Below are positions 1 to 7,861 of a DNA stretch of 64,000 nt, piece after piece. The first letter of the stretch is position 1; every line of letters starts with the position of its first letter. Position numbers and translations under genes: made by a program. The notes beneath the pieces are model-generated. The model did not search any database, was not told where the DNA came from, and was given only the letters and a program-made list of their open reading frames with translations. Origin of the DNA: ASV31 sp965229765 (lineage in GTDB: Bacteria; Pseudomonadota; Alphaproteobacteria; Rhodobacterales; Rhodobacteraceae); the NCBI GenBank assembly GCA_965229765.1, contig CBDDJT010000004.1, forward strand, positions 930,001 to 994,000. Reading direction: 5' to 3'.

Positions 1-1371
1 GTCTGCGTGGTCGAGGCCTTTGGCCTGGTGCGGCTGGGGCTGGTGATCGTGCCGCTGAACTGGCGGCTGGGCGCCGCGGACCTGCGCGCCCTGCTGGAGG
101 ATTGCGCGCCCGAGGTGCTGATCGTCGACCGGGCGCATCTGCCGGTGGCGCTGGCGATCGCCGGGGGGCTCGGTTGTTTGAGGCTGCGGCTGTGTCTCGA
201 TGGGCCCGAGGCGGGGTTCGCCGGGCATGAGGCCTTGCTGCAGGCGGCGGGCGAGACGCCCGACCTGCCAGAGGTCGGCCCCGAGGACGCAGCCAGCATC
301 ATCTACACCAGCGGCACAACGGGTCGGCCAAAGGGCGCGATCATCACCCACAGGGGCGCGCTGGCGAACATGCGGATGTCGCAGGCGGCGCTGCTGCAGC
401 TGGACCCGGAGGACCGGGTTCTCGCCACGATGCCATTCTTTCATGTCGGCGGGCTATTCTACCACTTCTTCGCGGCTTTCGCCGCAGGCTGCGAGACGAC
501 GATCCTGCCCGAACTCGACCCCCGCCGCGTGCTGGACACGTTCCGGCGCGACCGAATCACGGTGGTGCATCTGGTGCCGACGATGGTGGCGGCGCTGCTG
601 GATCACGAAGGTTTCGACGCTGGCGACCTGGGCGAACTGCGGCGGGTGTTCTATGCGGGGTCGCCGATGCCGGGTGCGTTGCTGCGCCGGGCGATGGCGG
701 CGCTTGAGCGATGCGAATTCCTGCAGGCCTATGGTTCTACCGAAGGCGGGGTGATCTCGGCCCTGACGCCCGAGGATCATCGCGCGGCGCTTCGGGGCGA
801 CGGCGGTCTGTTGCGGTCCTGTGGCAGGCCGGTGGCGGGATGCAAGGTGCGGGTGGCGGGCGCGGCTCGCGACGCGGCAGAGGCGGGCCGCATCGGCGAG
901 ATCGAGGTTTGCGGCGAGGGTGTGTTCCAGGCCTACTGGAAGCGGCCTGACGCGACCGAGGCAGTGCGCATCGACGGCTGGGTGCGGACCGGTGATCTGG
1001 GCTATCTGGACCCCGGGGGTGTCCTGTTCCTCGTCGACCGCAAGAACGACATGATCGTGACGGGGGGCGAGAACGTCTATCCCACCGAGGTCGAGGACCG
1101 GCTCGCCGCTCTGGACGGGGTGGCCGAAGCGGCGGTCTTCGGAGTGCCGCACCCGCGCTGGATCGAACAAGTGACGGCGGTGGTGGTGCCAACGCCGGGA
1201 CGCGACCTGCGGGTCGATGACCTTAATGCGTGGCTGCGCCGCGACCTGGCCCCACACAAATGCCCCAAGGAAATCTTCGTTGCCGACGCCCTGCCCAGGA
1301 ACGGCATCGGCAAGGTCGTGCGTGCGCGCCTACGCGAGATCTACAGCAAGACGGAGGATGAAGTCCGGTGA
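1..1371 (+). CDS. acyl-CoA synthetase (AMP-binding), 5'-truncated by window edge
   Basis: An ATP-dependent carboxylic acid:CoA ligase of the ANL superfamily, which activates an acid through an acyl-adenylate to an acyl-CoA. The frame is open from base 1, so the true start lies upstream; about 456 residues are visible, and some 50-60 N-terminal residues are probably missing compared with the usual 500-520. Visible motifs are the P-loop YTSGTTGRPKG (around visible residue 102), YGSTEGG (around 244), GWVRTGDLGYLD and a C-terminal PRNGIGK carrying the adenylation lysine. It overlaps the next gene by GTGA, so the two are translationally coupled. With the adjacent dehydrogenase and TRAP importer it probably activates an imported acid. 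The substrate cannot be read from sequence. Confidence 0.9.
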   Translation, partial: VCVVEAFGLVRLGLVIVPLNWRLGAADLRALLEDCAPEVLIVDRAHLPVALAIAGGLGCLRLRLCLDGPEAGFAGHEALLQAAGETPDLPEVGPEDAASIIYTSGTTGRPKGAIITHRGALANMRMSQAALLQLDPEDRVLATMPFFHVGGLFYHFFAAFAAGCETTILPELDPRRVLDTFRRDRITVVHLVPTMVAALLDHEGFDAGDLGELRRVFYAGSPMPGALLRRAMAALERCEFLQAYGSTEGGVISALTPEDHRAALRGDGGLLRSCGRPVAGCKVRVAGAARDAAEAGRIGEIEVCGEGVFQAYWKRPDATEAVRIDGWVRTGDLGYLDPGGVLFLVDRKNDMIVTGGENVYPTEVEDRLAALDGVAEAAVFGVPHPRWIEQVTAVVVPTPGRDLRVDDLNAWLRRDLAPHKCPKEIFVADALPRNGIGKVVRARLREIYSKTEDEVR

Positions 1372-2513
1372 AGAGTTTCTGCGACGAGGCCGAGGAGTTC
1401 CGCGGCCATATCTCGAAAGAGGTGGAAGAGCGGCTGATCCCACAGGCGGCGGCGCTGGACGAGGCGGGCGTGTTCCCGCGAGAACTGACGCGGGAACTGG
1501 GCGATCTGGGCTATTTCGGCACGATGTACCCGGTCGAGGCGGGGGGCAGCGGGCTGGAGAACCCGAACCTGTGCTTCGCGATCCTCTGCGAGGAACTGGC
1601 GCGCGGCTCGATCGGCTTCGCCGCGGGGGTCTGCATGCAGGGCTCGACTGCGACCCATACGCTTTTCGAATGGGGAAACGACATGCTGCGCGAGACGTAC
1701 TTCGCGCCGGCCCTGCGCGGCGACAAGATCGCCGCCTATGCCATCACCGAACCGAATGCCGGGTCCGACGCTGCCGCGATCGCGACGCGGGCGACGAAGG
1801 TGGATGGCGGCTGGCGGCTGAACGGCTCGAAGATCTTTACCTCCAACGGCACGGTTGCCGACTTCATAACCGTCGTGGCCACGACCGACCCGTCGCAGGG
1901 CGCACGCGCGCTGGAGATGTTCGTGGTGGATACCGGGTGGCATGGCTTCCGGGTGGGTCGCAAGCTCGACAAGTTCTCGGTGCGCTGTTCGGACACGGCC
2001 GAACTTGCCTTCGACGACCTGTTCGTTCCCGATGATCACATGCTGGCCTCGGACCGGGGCGGGGGGTTCCGCAACGCCTATCGCGCCTTGACGGTCGACC
2101 GCATCTTCACCGCCGCGCTCGCCGTGGGCAATGCCCGCGCCGCCTATGACGCCGCGTTGCGTTATGCGCAGGAACGCTCTCAGTTCGGCCAGCCCATTGG
2201 CAAGTTCCAGGCGATCGAGTTCCGGCTCGTCGACATCTACGCCCGCGTCCAGACAGCCGCGCTGCACACCTATGCCGCGGCACAGATGGCGGACCGGGGA
2301 GAGGACATCACCGTTTCGGCCGCGCTGGCAAAGCTGGTGGCCGGCAACGAGGGCAACGCCGCCTGCCACGAGGCGATGTCTGTCTTCGGCGGCTACGGGC
2401 TGATGCAGGAGTACCCGGCGCAGCGCCACCTGCGCGATTCGCACTTTCCGATGATCGGCGGGGGCACGCCGGACATCATGCACAAGATCATTGCCAAGCA
2501 ACTTGGACATTGA
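1368..2513 (+). CDS. acyl-CoA dehydrogenase family flavoprotein
   Basis: A 381-residue FAD-dependent acyl-CoA dehydrogenase that should introduce an alpha,beta double bond into the CoA ester made by the upstream ligase. It shows the family motifs AITEPNAGSDAA (around residue 124), ERSQFGQPIGKFQAIEF and GGYG near the C-terminus. The start is GTG at 1368, with GGAGG about 10 nt upstream and a 4-nt overlap with the ligase stop. The segment that in MCAD-type enzymes carries the catalytic glutamate (YEGT-x-x-I) reads IGGGTPDI, so the canonical base is absent. This GGGT variant is known in other bacterial members, and a different residue may act as base. The exact substrate is unknown. Confidence 0.88.
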   Translation: MKSFCDEAEEFRGHISKEVEERLIPQAAALDEAGVFPRELTRELGDLGYFGTMYPVEAGGSGLENPNLCFAILCEELARGSIGFAAGVCMQGSTATHTLFEWGNDMLRETYFAPALRGDKIAAYAITEPNAGSDAAAIATRATKVDGGWRLNGSKIFTSNGTVADFITVVATTDPSQGARALEMFVVDTGWHGFRVGRKLDKFSVRCSDTAELAFDDLFVPDDHMLASDRGGGFRNAYRALTVDRIFTAALAVGNARAAYDAALRYAQERSQFGQPIGKFQAIEFRLVDIYARVQTAALHTYAAAQMADRGEDITVSAALAKLVAGNEGNAACHEAMSVFGGYGLMQEYPAQRHLRDSHFPMIGGGTPDIMHKIIAKQLGH

Positions 2514-2564
2514 AGGGGCAACGCGCCCCGTTCGCTGGAAAGACATAACCTCGGGAGGAACACC

Positions 2565-3689
2565 ATGAGACTTGGAACCCAGATCGCGGCTCTTGCTCTG
2601 GCCGCATCGCTTGCCGCGCCGGTTCTGGCGCAGGACAGCCGTGATTTCCGTATCGGGCCGGGATCGCCACCGCCGCATCCGGCCTATTCGCACCCTTATG
2701 TCCCGTTCCAGGAGGCACTGCCGCGGGAATCGGACGGCAGGCTGACCGGCACGATCTACGGCATGGACGTGGCCGGCCTGCGCGAGATGAAGGGGGCGCT
2801 GAGCTCTGGCCTGATCGAGATCGGGATCGTTCTGCCAAGCTACTTCCCCGCTGATGTGCCCGAGGCAGCGCTGACCGCCGACCTGGCGCTTCAGGGCCGC
2901 AATCCCCATGCGATGGCCGCCGCCGTGACCGAATACATCGTCAACTGCGCGCCCTGTCAGGAGGAAATGAAGGCCGCGGGCGGTGTGTTCCTGGGCGGCA
3001 GGTCGTCGGACGTCTACGTGATGATCACCACGGATCCGCTGACCACGCTGGACGATATCGCGGGCAAGCGCCTGCGCGTCAGCACCGCCGCCTTCGGCCG
3101 GCTGGCCGAGGCGATGGGCGCGGTTCCGGTCAGCCTGTCGGCCAACGATACCTTCGAGGCGATGTCGCAGGGCACGCTCGACGGCACGCTCGCCTCGGTC
3201 GGCGATCTGGTGACGCAGCGGTTGATCGACGTGGCGGGATACGTCACCGAGGTGCCGCTGGGCACGTTCCACACCACCTCGGGCTTCACGGTGAACGGGG
3301 ATGTCTGGCGTGACCTGTCGGTCGAGGATCGCGCGGCCATCGCGCGCGCCGCGGTCCACGGCAACGTCGCCTTCACCCAGCGCTGGGGCTACGAACTGGC
3401 CGCCATGACAGAGGCGCGCGCCGCCGACGCCGGGATCCGGTTCGTCCAGCCTTCGGACGAGCTGGCAGCCCTCGTCGACGATTTCGCCGGTGGGGACATC
3501 GCCGCCGCAGCGCAGGCGGCCGAGGAACAGTACGGCGTCGCCGATGCCGCCGCCAAGCTGGCCGATCCGCAAACGCTGATCGCGCGCTGGAACGCGCTGC
3601 TCGACGGCGTAACCGACCCGGCCGAGGTCGAGGCGCTGATCCGCGCCGAGGTCTGGGACAAGGTCGATTTCGCGACCTACGGGCTGTAA
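2565..3689 (+). CDS. dctP: TRAP transporter periplasmic binding protein (DctP family)
   Basis: A 374-residue extracytoplasmic solute-binding protein of a TRAP transporter, capturing an organic acid in the periplasm for the DctQM membrane unit. A Sec signal peptide covers about residues 1-23 (hydrophobic ALALAASLAAPVLA, then Q-D). The middle of the protein has the DctP pattern LDDIAGKRLRV, then SLSANDTFEAMSQGTLDGT, where the conserved family residues that contact a carboxylate normally lie. The start is ATG with a strong GGGAGGA 8 nt upstream. The gene lies 51 bp after the dehydrogenase and 51 bp before dctQ. The ligand is not identifiable, but the neighbours suggest an acid degraded through CoA thioesters. 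Confidence 0.92.
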   Translation: MRLGTQIAALALAASLAAPVLAQDSRDFRIGPGSPPPHPAYSHPYVPFQEALPRESDGRLTGTIYGMDVAGLREMKGALSSGLIEIGIVLPSYFPADVPEAALTADLALQGRNPHAMAAAVTEYIVNCAPCQEEMKAAGGVFLGGRSSDVYVMITTDPLTTLDDIAGKRLRVSTAAFGRLAEAMGAVPVSLSANDTFEAMSQGTLDGTLASVGDLVTQRLIDVAGYVTEVPLGTFHTTSGFTVNGDVWRDLSVEDRAAIARAAVHGNVAFTQRWGYELAAMTEARAADAGIRFVQPSDELAALVDDFAGGDIAAAAQAAEEQYGVADAAAKLADPQTLIARWNALLDGVTDPAEVEALIRAEVWDKVDFATYGL

Positions 3690-3740
3690 TCGGACGGGCC
3701 GCGCGGGACTGTCCGCGCGGCCCCACCGCTGGAGGGGCAC

Positions 3741-4265
3741 ATGTTGGACCGCCTGAACCACCTGTCGCGCGTGCTGGCCAATATCGTCGGGGTTCTGGGT
3801 GCCTTGGGCATCCTCGTCATGATGCTGCACATCACGGTCGATGTGCTGGCCCGCATGATCCTCGGCGCACCGCTGGTGGGCACCAACGAGGTGGTGTCGC
3901 GCTACTACATGGTAGCCGTCGCCTTTCTGCCGCTGGTCTGGGTCGAGCATCGAAAGGGCATGATCGCGGTCGAGCTGTTCGACTCATTTCTTGGGCGCAG
4001 AGCGCTGATGCTGGCCGACCTGCTGGTCGCGGCGGTTTCGCTGGTGGCGCTGTCACTGCTGTGCCGGACCTCGCTGGGTGAAGCGCTCGAGGCGTTCCAC
4101 AAGTCCGCCTTCGTGATGGCGGTGGGCACGCGTATCCCGGTCTGGCCCACCTATTTCATGATCCCCGCCGGATGTTTCCTTGCGGCGCTGCTGGTTCTGC
4201 TGCGCGCGGCGATGCTGGTCCTGTCGGGCCGCCCGCTTGCTGCCACGAATGAGGTCACGCGCTGA
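3741..4265 (+). CDS. dctQ: TRAP transporter small permease (DctQ family)
   Basis: A 174-residue integral membrane protein with four predicted helices (approximately residues 14-36, 50-68, 88-108 and 131-158), as expected for the small TRAP subunit that pairs with DctM. The sequence has the family feature of a conserved W-V-E-H-R-K loop between helices 2 and 3. A GGAGGGG ribosome site lies a few bases before the ATG. The stop codon overlaps the dctM start by one nucleotide (TGATG), so the two membrane subunits are coupled. It has no function apart from its partners. Confidence 0.9.
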   Translation: MLDRLNHLSRVLANIVGVLGALGILVMMLHITVDVLARMILGAPLVGTNEVVSRYYMVAVAFLPLVWVEHRKGMIAVELFDSFLGRRALMLADLLVAAVSLVALSLLCRTSLGEALEAFHKSAFVMAVGTRIPVWPTYFMIPAGCFLAALLVLLRAAMLVLSGRPLAATNEVTR

Positions 4266-5566
4266 TGTCGGTTGCAACGGGGTTCGTCGCCATCGCGGTG
4301 CTTCTGGTGCTGCGGGTGCCGATCGCCTACGCCATGATCCTGGTATCCTTCGGCGGGGTGGTGTCGATGGTGGGGCTTGGCCCCGCCATGGGGCTTCTTG
4401 CCTCGGGGCCCTACGATTTCGTCGCAAGCTGGACGCTGAGCGCGGTGCCGATGTTCCTCTTGATGGGGTTCGTCTGCTACCACAGCGGCATGACCTCGGG
4501 GCTGTTCGCGGCGGCCAACGTCTTTCTGCGGCGCGTGCCGGGGGGGCTGGCGATCTCGTCCGTGCTGGCCTGTTCAGGGTTTGCGTCGGTCTGCGGGTCT
4601 TCGGTGGCCTGCGCGGCGGCGATGGGCCGCATCGCGATCCCGGAAATGGTGAGAGCGGGCTACAAGCCCGGCTTTGCCTGTGGCACCGTCGCGGCGGGCG
4701 GCACCATTGGCGCGCTGATCCCGCCTTCGATCCTGATGATCGTGTTCGGCGTTTTCGCACAGACTTCTGTCACCAAGGTGTTCCTAGGCGGCATCTCGGT
4801 GGGGCTTCTTACGGCGCTCAGCTACATCCTCGTCATCCTGGCGGTCAGCGCGCTGTCGCCGCAGACCGTCCCGCGCCGGGACCGGCCAGAGGCCGCCGCC
4901 CCGCAATCGGTCCGCAACGCGCTGGGCGGCGTCTGGCCGATCCTCGTTATCGTGGGCACGGTCTTCGGCGGTATGTTCTCGGGGCTCTTCACAGCGACCG
5001 AGGCCGGCGCAGTGGGGGCGAGCGCATCGCTCGTCCTGGCGGCGCTTACGCGCAGCCTGACGCGGCCGGCGTTGCGCGCGGCGCTGGTCGAGACGCTTAC
5101 GACGACCTCGGCGCTCTTTCTCATCGCCATCGGCGCGGCGCTCTTCACCCGCTTTCTGGGGCTGAGCGGAACCTCGCGCTTCATTGTCTCGTTCGTGACG
5201 GAACAGGACCTGTCCTACTTGACGCTGATGCTCGCCATCGTGCTGATCTACCTTCTGCTGGGGATGTTCATGGAACCCTTCGGGGCGATGCTGGTCACGT
5301 TGCCGGTGTTCCTGCCGATCGTCGAGGCGCAGGGGCTCTCGCTGATCTGGTTCGGCGTGCTGGTGGTCAAACTGCTGGAGATCGGAATGATCACGCCGCC
5401 TGTGGGCATGAACGTCTTTGTGATCCGCAGCGTGGCGTCGCACCATGCCTCGCTTGGCGCGATCTTCAAGGGCGTCACCAACTTCCTGGTGGCCGACCTT
5501 GCGGTGATCGCGCTCATCATCGCGGCGCCGGCGCTGGTGCTGTTCCTGCCCACGATCCTGGGCTGA
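4265..5566 (+). CDS. dctM: TRAP transporter large permease (DctM family)
   Basis: A 433-residue polytopic membrane protein forming the sodium-coupled transport core of the TRAP system. Family hallmarks are the proline- and glycine-rich hairpins: GGTIGALIPPSILMIVFG around residues 145-162 and a second IGMITPPVGMNVFV around 378-391, which mark the two inverted halves. Length is typical for the family (about 425-440). The start is the ATG in TGATG shared with dctQ. It is the last gene of the ligase-dehydrogenase-TRAP operon and is followed after 12 bp by a short GC hairpin shared with the convergent DUF849 gene. Confidence 0.93.
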   Translation: MSVATGFVAIAVLLVLRVPIAYAMILVSFGGVVSMVGLGPAMGLLASGPYDFVASWTLSAVPMFLLMGFVCYHSGMTSGLFAAANVFLRRVPGGLAISSVLACSGFASVCGSSVACAAAMGRIAIPEMVRAGYKPGFACGTVAAGGTIGALIPPSILMIVFGVFAQTSVTKVFLGGISVGLLTALSYILVILAVSALSPQTVPRRDRPEAAAPQSVRNALGGVWPILVIVGTVFGGMFSGLFTATEAGAVGASASLVLAALTRSLTRPALRAALVETLTTTSALFLIAIGAALFTRFLGLSGTSRFIVSFVTEQDLSYLTLMLAIVLIYLLLGMFMEPFGAMLVTLPVFLPIVEAQGLSLIWFGVLVVKLLEIGMITPPVGMNVFVIRSVASHHASLGAIFKGVTNFLVADLAVIALIIAAPALVLFLPTILG

Positions 5567-5578
5567 GGCAGGCGTCCC

Positions 5579-5594
5579 GCGGGCATCAGCCCGC
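5579..5594. terminator. short GC hairpin between convergent genes
   Basis: A perfect 6-bp stem GCGGGC / GCCCGC with a 4-base loop ATCA lies between the stop of dctM and the convergent DUF849 gene, covering the stop codon of the latter. There is no T-run on either side, so it is at best a weak bidirectional terminator. Confidence 0.35.
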
Positions 5595-6497
5595 CGCGAT
5601 CACACGGTATTCGGGATGGCGCGTCTCGATCGATTGGGGCGTGCCCAGTTGCGGGATGCCCAGCATGTCGCGTGCTTCCTCCGGGGTGGCGGGTTCCAGG
5701 CCAAGGTCGCGGATCGTGGTCACGATGCGCTCGACCAGCTGGGCGTTCGAAGTCGCGGGCTGGCCGCGGCGGTAGGTGATGCTGTCCTCGAAGCCCACGC
5801 GCACCCCGCCGCCCAGGATCAGCGACAGCACCGTGGCAGGATGCTGGGCCGGCCCCACGCCGAGCGTGCTGAACTTGGCGCCTTTCGGGATCGACTGGGT
5901 GTAGGCGTAAAGCGTCGCTGGGTTCCAGCCGACGGCGCTCTGGTTGGCGCGGTGCATGCCCATGACGAAGGAATAGGACAGCGGCGGCTCGATCAGCCCC
6001 TCGCGGATCAACTGGTCGGCGAGGTCAAGCTGGCTGTTGTTGAAGATCTCCATCTCGGGGCGGATACCGCGGTCTTTCATGATGCCGGCCGCTTTGCGCA
6101 GGAAACTCAGGGTCCAGCCGATGTGGTGTTCGCCCTGCGGCAGGTTGATCACGGCATAGCCCAGGTCGATCGACGACATCTCGGGGTAGGCGTCGAGCGT
6201 GCGAAGCCCCGTGTCGGCATCCTCGGGGGCAGCGCCCATGGCGGGCGCGCTCGAGTTCTGGATGATGACGGGGCAGGCAGCCCGCACATGGGCGTTGATC
6301 TGGGTGAAGATCGCCGGGTCGGTCGACTGGATGCCCTGCGCGTCGCGGGCATGCATGTGCGCCAGACAGGCGCCTGCGTCATAGCATTCGCGGACCGACT
6401 GCGCGATCTCGGCGGGCTGCTCCGGCAGCGCCGGGTTGGCCGACTTGCCGTGGAAATTGGACGTCGGGGCGATTGTGACGATGATCTTGTCTGCCAT
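5586..6497 (-). CDS. beta-keto acid cleavage enzyme (BKACE, DUF849 family)
   Basis: A 303-residue member of the zinc-dependent BKACE family, whose characterised members (such as Kce) condense a beta-keto acid with acetyl-CoA and release acetoacetate plus a new CoA ester. It starts MADKIIVTIAPTSNF and carries the zinc-binding H47-x-H49 in LAHMHARD, followed by TDP. AAGGAG lies about 10 nt upstream of the ATG. It is encoded opposite the ligase/dehydrogenase/TRAP operon and tail-to-tail with it. That placement suggests it cleaves a beta-keto acid intermediate of the same pathway. Substrate specificity in this family depends on a few pocket residues and was not assigned here. Confidence 0.85.
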   Translation of the reverse strand: MADKIIVTIAPTSNFHGKSANPALPEQPAEIAQSVRECYDAGACLAHMHARDAQGIQSTDPAIFTQINAHVRAACPVIIQNSSAPAMGAAPEDADTGLRTLDAYPEMSSIDLGYAVINLPQGEHHIGWTLSFLRKAAGIMKDRGIRPEMEIFNNSQLDLADQLIREGLIEPPLSYSFVMGMHRANQSAVGWNPATLYAYTQSIPKGAKFSTLGVGPAQHPATVLSLILGGGVRVGFEDSITYRRGQPATSNAQLVERIVTTIRDLGLEPATPEEARDMLGIPQLGTPQSIETRHPEYRVIAAG

Positions 6498-6615
6498 GGA
6501 TCGACTCCTTTATCGGGTGCACTGGGGCAGGCTGGCTTCATAGTCCGCCATGAAGCGTGGCGAGAGTGCGCGCAGGCGGCAGCGGCCGCCGCACACACTG
6601 CAAGAGGCCAGCGCA

Positions 6616-7293
6616 ATGGGCTATGTGTTCGAACCGCGACCGGTGCCAACCGTCGCGGTCTCGGGGACCGAGGACCGCCTGCCGGTGCGGCGCATCTTTT
6701 GCGTCGGCCGCAACTACGCCGCCCATGCGCGCGAGATGGGCAAGGACCCGGACCGGGATCCGCCGTTCTTCTTCACCAAGCCAGCCGAGGTCGTGGCCTA
6801 TCCGCCCGAGACTGCGAACTTTCACTACGAGGCAGAGCTTGTCGCGGTGATCGGGACCGGCGGGCGCGCCATTTCCGAGGCCGACGCCCTGTCGCATGTC
6901 TGGGGCTATGCGGTCGGCAAAGACCTGACGCGGCGTGACCTGCAGTTGGAGGCTCGCGAGAAGGGGCGGCCGTGGGACTGGGGCAAGGCGTTCGACAGGT
7001 CCGCAGTGATCGGGCCGGTGCATCCGGTGTCGATGGTGGGGCATCCGGCCTCCGGAGCGATCTGGCTGACGGTGAACGGCGCGGTCCGGCAGGATGCGGA
7101 TCTGGCCGAGCTGATTTGGTCGGTGCCCGAGATCATCTCGATTCTGTCGCACTCGATCGCGCTGGCACCGGGGGACCGGATCATGACCGGCACTCCGGCG
7201 GGCATAGGGCCGCTGGTCGAAGGCGACCGCTGCGTGGTGTCCATCGACGCGCTGGGACAGATCGAGACGGTGATCGGCACGCGCGAGGCCTGA
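6616..7293 (+). CDS. fumarylacetoacetate hydrolase family protein, fumarylpyruvate hydrolase-like
   Basis: A 225-residue FAH-fold hydrolase. The N-terminal pattern FEPRPVPTVAVSG then RRIFCVGRNYAAHAREMG, the PPFFFTKPA segment and the spacing of metal ligands E72, E74 (HYEAELV) and D103 (VGKDLTRRD) match NagK-type fumarylpyruvate hydrolases, which split fumarylpyruvate to fumarate and pyruvate in gentisate catabolism. The ATG at 6616 was chosen over an upstream in-frame ATG at 6550 because the protein family begins here and the upstream 22 codons are arginine-rich and unlike the family. Gentisate dioxygenase lies about 16 kb away in this window and no maleylpyruvate isomerase was seen. It could alternatively serve the adjacent acid pathway. 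Confidence 0.82.
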   Translation: MGYVFEPRPVPTVAVSGTEDRLPVRRIFCVGRNYAAHAREMGKDPDRDPPFFFTKPAEVVAYPPETANFHYEAELVAVIGTGGRAISEADALSHVWGYAVGKDLTRRDLQLEAREKGRPWDWGKAFDRSAVIGPVHPVSMVGHPASGAIWLTVNGAVRQDADLAELIWSVPEIISILSHSIALAPGDRIMTGTPAGIGPLVEGDRCVVSIDALGQIETVIGTREA

Positions 7294-7303
7294 GGCCTTG
7301 ACG

Positions 7304-7326
7304 GGCCCTGGTCGCGGACCGGGGCC
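7304..7326 (+). terminator. GC-rich hairpin after the FAH gene
   Basis: A 10-bp stem (GGCCCTGGTC paired with GACCGGGGCC, one G-T wobble) with a 3-base loop lies 10 bp after the stop codon of the FAH-family gene. It has no T-tract, so termination is only suggested by position. Confidence 0.4.
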
Positions 7327-7580
7327 TGGCGATGCGCCGGTGCCGCCGTCCCGGACCACAAGAGTTTCGCGCTGCTTGGCGATGCCGGTGCCCGCGACCC
7401 GGTCCTCAATGCCCGGGCAGGCCTCGGTGATGAGCGCGCGGGTGATAGTGCCCCAAGGCGCGGTGTAAGAGCTTCGCCATCCAGAGAGGTCCGAAGCTGA
7501 AAAGTTCGCCACGGCGGACAGCCTGACGGCTGGATTGGCGGTGATGCGATCAAGAGCCTCAGTTCTCTTGCATCGTCACG

Positions 7581-7850
7581 TCAGGGTTCATTCGGGAAGG
7601 GCATTTGGGCCAGGTCATCGTCGCAGGCGGCATCCATGAAGGTGCCATGCGTCCGGGTTTTCTGGTGAAGCGCGTCGGAGACGGCGTCGCGCTATGCCTC
7701 GGCGCTGGCCTTGGCTTCTGGGGCAAAGATCGTCCTCGGCATAGCCGCAACCACAGTCCGCTGCCTGTTCTAGACAGGGGCGAGTGCATTCCGCATCCAA
7801 TGGATGCGGCACGGCTGGTGGACGGTATTGAAATCCCGGTGCTCTGCCGC
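7581..7850 (-). pseudogene. decayed IS256 (mutator) family transposase fragment
   Basis: Read on the minus strand in one frame, this stretch gives NTVHQPCRIHWMRNAL, then VVAAMPRTIFA, then a segment ending FMDAACDDDLAQMPFPNEP. These align by eye with the IS256-type transposase pattern (WQRCRVHFMRN, V-x-A-x-I-R-T-x-F-A, D-x-A-E-D-D-x-L-A-x-M-x-F-P). Two in-frame stop codons interrupt it and both ends of the transposase are missing, so it is dead. It abuts the 3' end of the LysR gene. The rest of the gap (7294-7580) holds no gene I recognise. Confidence 0.68.
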
Positions 7851-7861
7851 CAGCGGCGAGC

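Noticed and set aside
1341..3950. An 869-codon minus-strand open frame over the acyl-CoA dehydrogenase and dctP
   Set aside because: Antisense shadow of real genes with no protein-family features or ribosome site.
4180..5775. A 531-codon plus-strand open frame overlapping dctM
   Set aside because: The dctM frame (4265-5566) has clear TRAP motifs; this alternative frame is Arg/Gly/Ala-rich and has no hydrophobic helices.
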